Source: Colwellia sp. Arc7-D
GTDB taxonomy: Bacteria > Pseudomonadota > Gammaproteobacteria > Enterobacterales > Alteromonadaceae
NCBI RefSeq assembly: GCF_003061515.1
Contig: NZ_CP028924.1
Coordinates: forward strand, 124,001-188,000
Length of the DNA: 64,000 nucleotides
Direction of reading: 5' to 3'
Shown here: piece by piece, positions 36,346 to 43,992 of the stretch
How the letters are laid out: each line of letters starts with the position of its first letter
Numbering within the stretch: the first letter of the stretch is position 1
Translations under genes and position numbers: made by a program
Notes under the pieces: generated by a model
Told to the model about the DNA's origin: nothing
What the model saw: only the letters and a program-made list of their open reading frames with translations
The model's database searches: none

Positions 36346-36418
36346 AACGCCTCACTTAGAGGCAAATAACAGCTGGTTAAAATAAGCGACTAAGGAACAA
36401 AAACCAACTGTATTTGTC
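36346..36418 (-). repeat. Inter-gene hairpin element R2
   Basis: Lies between the 138-residue gene and the HNH gene. Arms CAGCTGGTT (36370-36378) and AACCAACTG (36402-36410) pair with one G-T wobble, and pairing extends outward through ATTTG/CAAAT with one bulged base. The loop has AGGAAC (36393-36398). A second 5-bp hairpin, GCCTC/GAGGC with a 5-nt loop, is at 36349-36363. Confidence 0.65.
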
Positions 36419-36423
36419 CTAGT

Positions 36424-36840
36424 TTAATGACTTGATATGACAACGCCTGATATATCCAACAAGCCATTTATAACATCTGTTTCAAATACAATGTTATTGA
36501 AAAATTTTTGTTTAGAAAGATACTTCGAGTGCAAATCCAAGAACCAAGGTATAGATTTATCTAGAGCAATCGAGCTGTGAGAAAATACACTAGTACCTGA
36601 AAATTTAAACTTAAAGTTTGAGAACTCCAGAGGAAAAGGAGGGTAGTCACAAGTTTTGTAAATAAAACAATCCACTAGGGTAAAATTAACAGGATTACTA
36701 AGATCGCCTTCCACAACCCAAATTATGTCACCAATGCATAAGTCACGGCGATTTGATTTACTGAAAACAGTCGAATCTGTTAGTGAACTATACGTGTTCT
36801 TTACGGTTTTTTGACTGTGGTAAACGTACCAATGGCGCAC
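36424..36840 (-). CDS. Island protein of unknown function (138 residues)
   Basis: Starts at GTG 36840 with a clear AAGGAG at 36849-36854. The N-terminus MRHWYVYHSQKT and the segment CIGDIIWVVEGD suggest a small beta-rich domain, perhaps PUA/EVE-like, which in other proteins binds modified bases. This is a weak resemblance. It is a single-gene unit between R3 and R2. I do not recognise the family. Confidence 0.65.
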   Translation of the reverse strand: MRHWYVYHSQKTVKNTYSSLTDSTVFSKSNRRDLCIGDIIWVVEGDLSNPVNFTLVDCFIYKTCDYPPFPLEFSNFKFKFSGTSVFSHSSIALDKSIPWFLDLHSKYLSKQKFFNNIVFETDVINGLLDISGVVISSH

Positions 36841-36861
36841 GATTCTGTCTCCTTGTCATAC

Positions 36862-36930
36862 AACCCCCTGTAAGGGGGGATTTAGTTGGCTAAAGTGGTT
36901 AGGAACGAAAATAGCCAACAGTGTTTAGTC
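36862..36930 (-). repeat. Inter-gene hairpin element R3
   Basis: Lies between the 188-residue and 138-residue genes. Arms GTTGGCTA (36885-36892) and TAGCCAAC (36912-36919) are perfectly complementary around a loop containing AGGAAC (36901-36906). A second hairpin CCCCC/GGGGG with a 5-nt loop is at 36864-36878, the same geometry as in R2. Confidence 0.65.
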
Positions 36931-36958
36931 TCTCTTGAAAAGCTAGATAGAGGTAGGT

Positions 36959-37525
36959 TTACTCATACAAGTGAGTATCTAATTTTCTAGGAGATGCTAA
37001 TTTCCCCAAATGATTCTCATATATATTATCGCGATAATATAAGCACCTTAGCAAATGAGATTCATATTCATCGTCGAATTTTTTGGTTATCGGAAACCTT
37101 TTTCCATTAAATTTTTTACGCAATTTATTACGTACTATTGAATCATAAATAAATACCGACTTGGGGGCATGAAAATGAAGGTATTTTGAAGCCAAAGAGC
37201 GTTTATCTAATCCCGTAGCTTTTTTAAATAATCCGACAAGGTAATTATGTGCACTTAAGAGATGAATGATATTGTCTTTTGTCGGCCTTCCAATTTTTCT
37301 AAGCTTTGCTATTTTAGCATCAATTTCTGATGACTTAAGAATTTCAGCAGCATCTTCAATTTTAAATTCACTCCCCGCTTTTCTTTCTATCGATGCAGCG
37401 TATGATCTACCGATAATCCACAACTTCGATTTGATTACATCAATATCATCATGTAAAAGTTTATTCTCACACATGTTGTATAAAACGCTGTTTCCATAAC
37501 CAGAATAATCATCTGCGTAATCCAT
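36959..37525 (-). CDS. Island protein of unknown function (188 residues)
   Basis: A mainly helical cytoplasmic protein with the motifs LWIIGRSYAASIERK and, later, SKYLHFHAPKSVFIYDSIV. I recall similar proteins from defence islands and gene cassettes, but no function is established that I can name. AGAGGT precedes the ATG by about eight bases. It is the first gene of the minus-strand single-gene array. Confidence 0.72.
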   Translation of the reverse strand: MDYADDYSGYGNSVLYNMCENKLLHDDIDVIKSKLWIIGRSYAASIERKAGSEFKIEDAAEILKSSEIDAKIAKLRKIGRPTKDNIIHLLSAHNYLVGLFKKATGLDKRSLASKYLHFHAPKSVFIYDSIVRNKLRKKFNGKRFPITKKFDDEYESHLLRCLYYRDNIYENHLGKLASPRKLDTHLYE

Positions 37526-37664
37526 GCATACCTCTATAAGCTTATTATGGAGGTGTCTCAGTAATGCCCTCCATGAAATAACATTTTAAAATAATATTAC
37601 TAATTTTCAAGTTGACTAGTCGTTTGGATAATACTGAGAAGCCTCAGTAATATCTGTTGGTACT

Positions 37665-37696
37665 AACAATGTAATTTAATTATAAATTACATTGTT
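37665..37696. terminator. Perfect 14-bp palindrome between island genes
   Basis: AACAATGTAATTTA and TAAATTACATTGTT are perfect inverted arms with a 4-nt loop. It is about 80 nt after the stop of the 170-codon membrane-protein frame and upstream of the 188-residue gene, both on the minus strand. It could end the former transcript or be an operator for the latter. No T-tract is present. Confidence 0.5.
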
Positions 37697-37775
37697 GCTC
37701 TATTTAAGTAATGTTTTGTGAATATTGGAGTTCCCAACTATTACTTATCTCTTTTTTCTGAAATTTTTTCATATA

Positions 37776-38270
37776 TCAATCGTTAGCTGTAATACCGGTC
37801 AAATATCTAATTTGTCGATCTTCTAATACTAATCGCATTAAAAAGCAAAAGGTCTGTATACATAAGGCAAATCCCATGAGGAAAGAGTTTACATATTTAT
37901 TTGGATAAAAAAAGTAATGGTTAAAAGCGGTTATCGTTAAAATGGTAATGTTAATAAAGTTTATCTTTAAAGCCTCCTCTAAAAATGCAATTTTTTTAAT
38001 GTTTATCAAACATTCAATTATATTTACATTAGCTGCCGATTTTAATATTTCGAATTTAAATGCTGCTACATTTAATATTTTTAAATAGCTTGCTAAAAAA
38101 TTTAAAAACAAAGAGATCATAAAAATAATTGTAATAAATTCAATCGAGAATGTACTTTTTTCTTTTATAAAAGCTTCTACAACGATAAAACAAGCTGAAG
38201 CATATCCAAAGACTATACTCATGTGCTGACCAGATAACATATTTTGGTTGATATTAAGATGATTTTTCAT
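37776..38270 (-). CDS. Four-helix membrane protein of unknown function
   Basis: A 164-residue protein when started at ATG 38270, which has AGGAGG five bases upstream; the frame opens six codons earlier without a site. Four hydrophobic segments are visible, with a basic N-terminus and a short charged tail. The layout recalls small SLATT-like or nucleotide-effector membrane proteins of defence systems, but the resemblance is only in topology. Its promoter region carries a palindrome shared with the plus-strand cluster. Confidence 0.65.
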   Translation of the reverse strand: MKNHLNINQNMLSGQHMSIVFGYASACFIVVEAFIKEKSTFSIEFITIIFMISLFLNFLASYLKILNVAAFKFEILKSAANVNIIECLINIKKIAFLEEALKINFINITILTITAFNHYFFYPNKYVNSFLMGFALCIQTFCFLMRLVLEDRQIRYLTGITAND

Positions 38271-38326
38271 AATGCCTCCTAAATGCATTTGCTAATAATA
38301 TATCGAGATTAATAATTTAATACGTT

Positions 38327-38340
38327 TTAGAATTTTCTAA
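38327..38340. promoter_or_regulatory. Operator-like palindrome, copy 1
   Basis: TTAGAA-TT-TTCTAA lies in the divergent promoter region between the membrane protein gene (38270, minus) and a small plus-strand gene (38399). A near-identical copy, in the longer context TTTTAGAATKTTCTAAW, is at 38702-38715. Confidence 0.5.
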
Positions 38341-38398
38341 ATCAATTCAAAACATGACTTTTATTTTATTATTAGGGGTATCAAAAAAGGAGATAAAA

Positions 38399-38515
38399 AT
38401 GCTAGAAATACTATTATGGTCTACACCAATTTTAATTTTACTTTTCGTGGTTTATATCAGCAAATACCGCTGTAAACCTGACGCCCATCTTAAGATAAAA
38501 AACAAACGCAAATAA
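38399..38515 (+). CDS. Small single-helix membrane protein (38 residues)
   Basis: ATG at 38399 is preceded by AAGGAG at an ideal distance. The product starts MLEILLWSTPILIL, has one membrane helix (about 3-22) and a very basic tail ending KIKNKRK. The strong ribosome site and toxin-like layout suggest a real small protein, possibly a type I toxin-like or regulatory peptide. It is flanked on both sides by the shared palindrome. Confidence 0.55.
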   Translation: MLEILLWSTPILILLFVVYISKYRCKPDAHLKIKNKRK

Positions 38516-38606
38516 GAAGAAGGTCACACGCAGATTGGCTGTATTATCTTTCTGCTGTAATCCTTATATTTTCATCGTAGTTAAACATAATAAATTAATT
38601 ACATAT

Positions 38607-38637
38607 TTTCTGAAAAATATTTATTAATTTTCAGAAA
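38607..38637. terminator. Hairpin after the small membrane protein gene
   Basis: TTTCTGAAAA and TTTTCAGAAA form a perfect 10-bp stem with an 11-nt loop, about 90 nt past the small gene's stop. It could end that transcript before the cluster starting at 38793. Confidence 0.45.
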
Positions 38638-38701
38638 CCTCTATGCCCTCCAAAATTTAAATTCAACTTGTTGAGGTTAAATCTTAATACCTTGTTGGCT
38701 T

Positions 38702-38715
38702 TTAGAATGTTCTAA
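38702..38715. promoter_or_regulatory. Operator-like palindrome, copy 2
   Basis: TTAGAA-TG-TTCTAA lies 78 bp upstream of the 187-residue gene at the head of the plus-strand island cluster. It is the same palindrome as at 38327-38340, so both promoters may answer to one regulator, which is not encoded in an obvious form nearby. Confidence 0.5.
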
Positions 38716-38792
38716 TAAATTTAAGTTATTATAAACTCATTAATATCCTTCCCAACTTAATCATTAAAACTTAAATATAGGCGGTATCTGAC

Positions 38793-39356
38793 ATGTCACT
38801 AATTAATGTTTTTTCAAATTTCACTCGTGTTTTTACAAAAAAAACTGTTGCTGATAAAACGACAACCAAGGTGGTCAGTAGCTATTTGAAAGTAATTTAC
38901 CCTTTAATTAATGTTTCAAAGCGGGCTAAAGGAAAGTATCGATTTGAAGAGTTGCAAGACTTCAGTTTAAGGAAAATGGAACTGTCTGATACTGAATTAG
39001 CAATAGAAACTGCAGTGGCTATTAAAAACTTAAATCAAGATTATGTAATTAAGCCATTACGAAATGGCGATTTCATTATTTCAAGATCTGGTGCTCGTGC
39101 AATTGTGAGTGTAAAAACTTTAGCTGAGTCAATTTTTCATAAGGCGGCTGATGGACTAACCCGAGATCATATTGACGATTTAGTTGCTAAAAAAAATCGG
39201 TTTAAATGTGATGCTGCAATTATGGTTAGTATTCCTAATACAACAGTAGAGCTTCAATTCTATTCAAAGGTCAACGATGTTTTCGGCATATCAAGCTTTG
39301 ATTTAATGGAATTATTAAATACGGGAGACATTAAAAGGCAACTTTTAGCTGCATAG
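38793..39356 (+). CDS. Island protein of unknown function (187 residues)
   Basis: First gene of the plus-strand island cluster. A cytoplasmic alpha/beta protein with a basic N-terminus. The segment GDFIISRSGARAIVSVK followed later by RFKCDAAIMVS faintly resembles a restriction-endonuclease-like core (D then SxK in place of ExK), but this is speculative. It has no signal peptide or membrane helix. The next gene follows after 45 bases. Confidence 0.65.
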   Translation: MSLINVFSNFTRVFTKKTVADKTTTKVVSSYLKVIYPLINVSKRAKGKYRFEELQDFSLRKMELSDTELAIETAVAIKNLNQDYVIKPLRNGDFIISRSGARAIVSVKTLAESIFHKAADGLTRDHIDDLVAKKNRFKCDAAIMVSIPNTTVELQFYSKVNDVFGISSFDLMELLNTGDIKRQLLAA

Positions 39357-39401
39357 TTAGTTGACCGCGATAAAAAGAATCAAATAAATAATAAGGAAAA
39401 A

Positions 39402-40865
39402 ATGGTGTCTTTAGATAAGAATATTGAGAATTATCAATCAGAGTTAATTTTATTATGCACGATTGTGGAAAGCCCCCGCGAAGTTTTACATGCTATTTAT
39501 TGGGGGCAATACACTGCTTTTATGGATGGGCTTCCATCTAGGGTTCCAACTAAGATTGTAATTTTAAATCTAAGCGAAGTTGTAACTAAACGCTCTATAG
39601 CTAGTTACTTAGAGATGGATCCGCCGACTAAAAAGACGAGAAAAAGCCATTTGATATCAAGTTTTTTTGGAATCGATAGAAACAATAGAATTCAGCCGAA
39701 AGGTGCTAAAAAAAATAAGCAACTTTCTAAGTATGATCCTATTATAGAAATTATCATGCTGGAAAACAAAATTTTCAAAAGCCTGAAAACTCTAAATAAA
39801 ATGCTATTCAATTTAACAAATGACACTCTTTCTGTTGATCGAATTCATAGAAAGACTTTAAAAAATGTAGGTGCTTTAGGGATTGAAAATAAGCGAATTC
39901 AGAATGAAACCTATAAATATTCACCATTTTATTATGGAATGGAGGAAATCGAAGATAGCGACTATATAAATATTTTGTACCATAAATACTCTTTGAATTT
40001 GTGTATGGTCAATATAATAAGTAATTCATTAGAAAATGGGATTCTGACCTCAATGCTTGGACGGTATGCTAGAACTCATGATGCATACTCACGCTTTCAT
40101 TCCAAATTTGAACCTGATTATGACCCCGATTTAGCAAACTGCCATGAATCGATTAGAGATTATTCTTTTGTGTGTGATTGGGAGTTTTCTGGTTATGACT
40201 TATTACCACCAATAATTACACGCTCAAAACATGAAATTAAGGCTAACCAAAGTCAGATTAAAAGTCCTGAGATGTACTCTAACTTAAATAGAAAATCGAA
40301 CCTGATTAACACAACCAGTTTAAAGAATATTGAAGTGAGATTGACCGCGAAACCTGATCAAAGGCTAAGTGAAGTCAAACCGTTATTTCGCTTAGCAGTT
40401 TTAGGCGAGAGAAGAGGTGAAGTAAAAGTAATTTTTGATGAATATATCAACCTTAAATCTGCAATGTATTTGTACGCTTGGTCGAAAATAGGAGAAGGTG
40501 AACCTCAAATACTAGCTGATAATAAATTCTTAGGGGAGCTTAAAGCCAAAGCACTTTCTTTTCTATTAACAGGTTCAAAAGATTATAAAAATATTTCAAA
40601 AGAATTAAAGGCTGATACTCCATACATAAATAAAATTGATAGTGTTATTTATGGTAGAGATGGCAATGGTGGCTTAATAGGAGGCAAAACGGAAAGTAAA
40701 GATAAGAATTATTTTCAGAAAAATATATTGCATTTAGGGGGGCCGGTAAAACTACTAAATGAGGTCATTAGAACAAAACATTCAACTATTTGCTTCAGGG
40801 GAAATGCCACCAAACCGTTATCAACTTATGCTGCAGGCAACTATAAATTTATACTTATAAAGTAA
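39402..40865 (+). CDS. Island protein of unknown function (487 residues)
   Basis: The largest island protein, with AAGGAA before the ATG. It is hydrophilic, with a Lys-rich stretch near 85-110 and no signal peptide, membrane helix or recognised catalytic motif. A C-terminal region contains GRDGNGGLIGGKTES, which is not a P-loop. It sits in a tight operon with the exported protein that starts eight bases after its stop. Confidence 0.65.
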   Translation: MVSLDKNIENYQSELILLCTIVESPREVLHAIYWGQYTAFMDGLPSRVPTKIVILNLSEVVTKRSIASYLEMDPPTKKTRKSHLISSFFGIDRNNRIQPKGAKKNKQLSKYDPIIEIIMLENKIFKSLKTLNKMLFNLTNDTLSVDRIHRKTLKNVGALGIENKRIQNETYKYSPFYYGMEEIEDSDYINILYHKYSLNLCMVNIISNSLENGILTSMLGRYARTHDAYSRFHSKFEPDYDPDLANCHESIRDYSFVCDWEFSGYDLLPPIITRSKHEIKANQSQIKSPEMYSNLNRKSNLINTTSLKNIEVRLTAKPDQRLSEVKPLFRLAVLGERRGEVKVIFDEYINLKSAMYLYAWSKIGEGEPQILADNKFLGELKAKALSFLLTGSKDYKNISKELKADTPYINKIDSVIYGRDGNGGLIGGKTESKDKNYFQKNILHLGGPVKLLNEVIRTKHSTICFRGNATKPLSTYAAGNYKFILIK

Positions 40866-40873
40866 GGAGTATT

Positions 40874-41341
40874 ATGAAATTTACGATACTACTTTTGATG
40901 CTTATTACTCCTAATATATTTGCAGAAGAAAATGGGATATTTATCTTTGACCATAGATTGAAAGAAGACACTAATGATTATAGAAGCAAAGTGTTCAAAT
41001 ACTATTTACCCCAAGGTGCAATTTCATATCATTCTAGCTTTTATATTGAAGTTGATGGCTTTTTTGTACCAAAAGAGCAAAACAGCACAATTCAAAAATT
41101 GCGAAATTATACACCTGTAGCATTTAGTGCGCTCGATGGATTTCCAATATTCCGAATTACTTCCGGTCGTGGGAAGGGATATCATAAAATGACAAAAAAT
41201 GATTTTATAAGAATAGGAAAATCTTTAGGTATCAACACTCATGGGGAAAAACTGATAGATATTGATGGCACAATTTATGTAGAAGAATCTTATAAAATAA
41301 GGGTAGCTAAAGAAGTTGAGACTACGTTAAAAAGTAACTAA
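40874..41341 (+). CDS. Exported island protein of unknown function (155 residues)
   Basis: A signal peptide (MKFTILLLMLITPNIFAE) is followed by about 137 mature residues of mixed alpha/beta character with GIFIFDHRLKED near the start and SGRGKGYHKMTKNDF in the middle. A strong AAGGAG precedes the ATG, eight bases after the previous stop. The likely location is the periplasm. Confidence 0.7.
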   Translation: MKFTILLLMLITPNIFAEENGIFIFDHRLKEDTNDYRSKVFKYYLPQGAISYHSSFYIEVDGFFVPKEQNSTIQKLRNYTPVAFSALDGFPIFRITSGRGKGYHKMTKNDFIRIGKSLGINTHGEKLIDIDGTIYVEESYKIRVAKEVETTLKSN

Positions 41342-41425
41342 CTATGTATTTACAACCCATGTAAAGCATCGGTTTTTATACTTCAAATCAATAAATTTTT
41401 AAACAAAGTAAACGGAAATTAAACA

Positions 41426-42061
41426 ATGAAAAATACAACTAATTTATTATTAACAATATTACTAACTTTTATCATTTCTGGATGCGGTACGACCAAGAAT
41501 GCAGGGGAGGCATACGCTAAATCAGAGGGTGAGCAATACAAAAATGAAGTTAAAAAAGTGCAAAAGACTATAGACACAATACCCGATTGGTTTCTAGAAG
41601 TAATGCCATATGATAACAATGGTTTTTATGCCGTTGCTAAAGGACAAAGCTCTGATCTAACTTTTGCGATCAGGGAAGCCCGTTTAAGAGCACAGACAGA
41701 CCTCGCTGGACAAGTTTCACAGCTCATAACAGCACAAGAAAAGTTATTTGGCAAAAGTGTCCAAGGTCTGGCGGGTAACACAATGCAAACGGTAATTGAA
41801 TCATTTATCAAAGAAGCTAATGTCGCAGGTACAAGGTACGATCGTAAAGAGTTGGTTCAGGTAGGTAATGAATATTTATATTTTGTAAGAGCCTATTTAC
41901 CTGTAACAGCTATGGCTGAAGCACAGCAGCGAGCTAATTTTGCTAAAGACTTACAACTTGAATCAGAGCAAGCACAGCATGAACTAATGTTGCGAGTAGC
42001 AAAAGCAGAGAAAGAGCAGTTAAATAGGGAAAAAGTTGTAGCGGAAAAAAAAGTGCAGTAG
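41426..42061 (+). CDS. LPP20-family lipoprotein, 3' end affected by an A8 run
   Basis: A lipoprotein with lipobox IISGC (Cys at about 20), an LPP20-like domain (IPDWFLEVMP, FYAVAKGQSSDLTFAIREARLRAQTDLA) and a C-terminal coiled coil. The frame ends EKKVQ at 42061 just after eight A (42045-42052). Shifting frame there extends the coiled coil as SAVAEMKATRLVEQSLQ to a stop at 42105. Slippage on the A-run, a sequencing indel or a genuine truncation are all possible. LPP20 domains occur in outer-membrane-linked lipoproteins such as FlgP. Confidence 0.78.
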   Translation: MKNTTNLLLTILLTFIISGCGTTKNAGEAYAKSEGEQYKNEVKKVQKTIDTIPDWFLEVMPYDNNGFYAVAKGQSSDLTFAIREARLRAQTDLAGQVSQLITAQEKLFGKSVQGLAGNTMQTVIESFIKEANVAGTRYDRKELVQVGNEYLYFVRAYLPVTAMAEAQQRANFAKDLQLESEQAQHELMLRVAKAEKEQLNREKVVAEKKVQ

Positions 42062-42158
42062 CTGAAATGAAAGCCACGCGATTGGTAGAGCAAAGTTTAC
42101 AGTAAGCTAGATAATTTAACTTATCTAGCTTTCGATCTTACGGGGCTTAGGGGAAGAA

Positions 42159-42623
42159 GTGAATAACTATTATATTTATTTTATTTTGTTTTTGATGTTT
42201 GGGTGTTCAACTAATCCTCACATAAACATGCAAGTTGAAGTAAAAAGTGAAAGTGTAGTTCAAAACAACACACAAAAGGTTAGTCAACAATACCCTAATT
42301 GGGTGCTTGATGGTTTTGATAACATTAACACCCCAATAGGTATTGCGTGTACAAAGATTAAAAGTAACAGTTATCAAGCTAACCTAGATGCTAAAGCTTA
42401 TGCATTGGAAGTAGCTAGGCTAGATCTTTTCAAACAGTTAAAGAATGAACAATACATTGATGCTCAAGAGACTTTTCATGAATATAGAATGAAAAAACAT
42501 TTAAAAGTCACTATTAAAAGAGTATCAAAAGGTAACTTGCCTAGAAATAAAATAATACATGAATCAGTAGTTCGGATAGATGGACGAAAAGAAATTTGTC
42601 TAGCAGTAAGCTTGCTAGCTTAA
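42159..42623 (+). CDS. Second LPP20-like lipoprotein
   Basis: Starts at GTG 42159 with GGGGAAG upstream. The lipobox MFGC is at about residue 16 and the LPP20-like domain has YPNWVLDGFDNI and ANLDAKAYALEVARLDLFKQL. It has 154 residues. It follows the first LPP20 lipoprotein and precedes the exported protein at 42641, so the three may form an envelope complex. Confidence 0.75.
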   Translation: MNNYYIYFILFLMFGCSTNPHINMQVEVKSESVVQNNTQKVSQQYPNWVLDGFDNINTPIGIACTKIKSNSYQANLDAKAYALEVARLDLFKQLKNEQYIDAQETFHEYRMKKHLKVTIKRVSKGNLPRNKIIHESVVRIDGRKEICLAVSLLA

Positions 42624-42640
42624 TCAGCGAAGTATAAAAA

Positions 42641-43992
42641 ATGAATAAACTTATATTACTTATTATATGTACAATTATTAGTACAACACCTTTTGCCGTA
42701 GAAACTACTAAAGAGAAAGCACAAGATCTAAGCACCAACATAGTATTAGGTGAGGGAGAATATACCTTACAAGGTCGTGAAACTATTAATGAAGCTTATT
42801 CAATTGCTGAAAACTTAGCTAAAGTAGATGCTAGCAAGAAATTAGGACAGTATTTTGAGGTCATTAACTTAACAGATTCTATCACTAAGGAGAGAAAAGA
42901 AGTTGTAACTAGTATTGCAGCATCAATATCCCAATATTCAATAAAAAGTAAGCAGGCACTTTCAAATAAAGATCAAATTATTGTAAAAGTTATCGTAGAA
43001 GCAAGCGCAAGCCGGGTTCAATTAGATCAAGCGTTAGAAAGATATATAAATAGTACAAACTATAAAAAAGAAATTTTAGAATTAAAAAAAACCACTGCGC
43101 TATTAGAGTTAGCAATAAAATCAAAAGATAAAATAATTAATCAGTTAAATTCCGCTTCAGTTAAAAATTTAGATACAACAAAATTGCAGAAAAGATTATA
43201 TTTCGCAAATAAAGAGTTTTCAGATTTAACTAACATTTTTAGTGCATCAATAAAAAAAGCACATCGACTTTCTGTATTTATTGATGGTGATGAAGTGGTA
43301 TCTCACGCAAAAAAATTCATGGAAGAAGTCAAAAAAGCTGATGTTGAATATATTACTCGACTTAGTTCATTTTTAGACAAGTTTAATTATGATCTTTTCG
43401 TTGATAAAAAAATCGATCCTATACGGGGAAATGTTGACGTTTTAATCTACCCGAAGTAAGGTTACCATATTGGTCACTTGCTCCTAGTTTACTACCTGAA
43501 TTAGATGTAGATAGAGCATGGAGATATGCTCTTGATGATAGCGGCACTAGATTTATTGCTTTTCAATTGGATTCATCACCATGGGGTGAGGTTGCACGTA
43601 ATTACAGTATAATTTACGTTGTAAATGTAAATGGCATAAAGCGAGAATTTGCGATTTTATTGCCAGTTGATACACGCTACAAGAAAGACTTCGCTACAGC
43701 AAAAACCGATAGCTTTTTTAATAGAGCGCCAACTTTTGCTTCTTCTAGGTGCACTCGTGTAACAGTGGGACAGAATGACAAACCTAATGACGATATTTTA
43801 TGTTTGAACTATAAGTTTAATTCAGGTTCAATTCATTATGACACGGCTTTAGGAGCTAAAAAACTAAAAAGAAAAACTAAAAAGCCTTTGCTTTTTAATA
43901 TCCCTCTTGGTGATGACATTATTGTTGATACTTACTTTGAAATAAGAGAAGTAAGTACTCAGGAATCGGTATTTACAAAAAGATTTCATTAG
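42641..43992 (+). pseudogene. Exported FlgT/LPP20-like protein, apparently frameshifted
   Basis: The first frame (42641-43459) has a signal peptide (about 1-19), an N-terminal LPP20/FlgT-like domain (GEGEYTLQGRETINEAYSIAENLAKVDA) and a coiled coil, and ends NVDVLIYPK-stop. From 43460 the next frame continues smoothly as EVRLPYWSLAPSLLPELDVD and runs to 43992. Joined, they give about 450 residues. A one-base shift near 43455 (TACCCGAAG) is required. It is the last gene of the island cluster. It could be a genuine break or a sequence error. Confidence 0.65.

Noticed and set aside
35434..36930. Integron attC sites between the minus-strand island genes
   Set aside because: The spacing and stem-loops fit loosely, but the boxes are not RYYYAAC and GTTRRRY, the arm order is reversed, and there is no integron integrase. 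Kept as an unclassified repeat.
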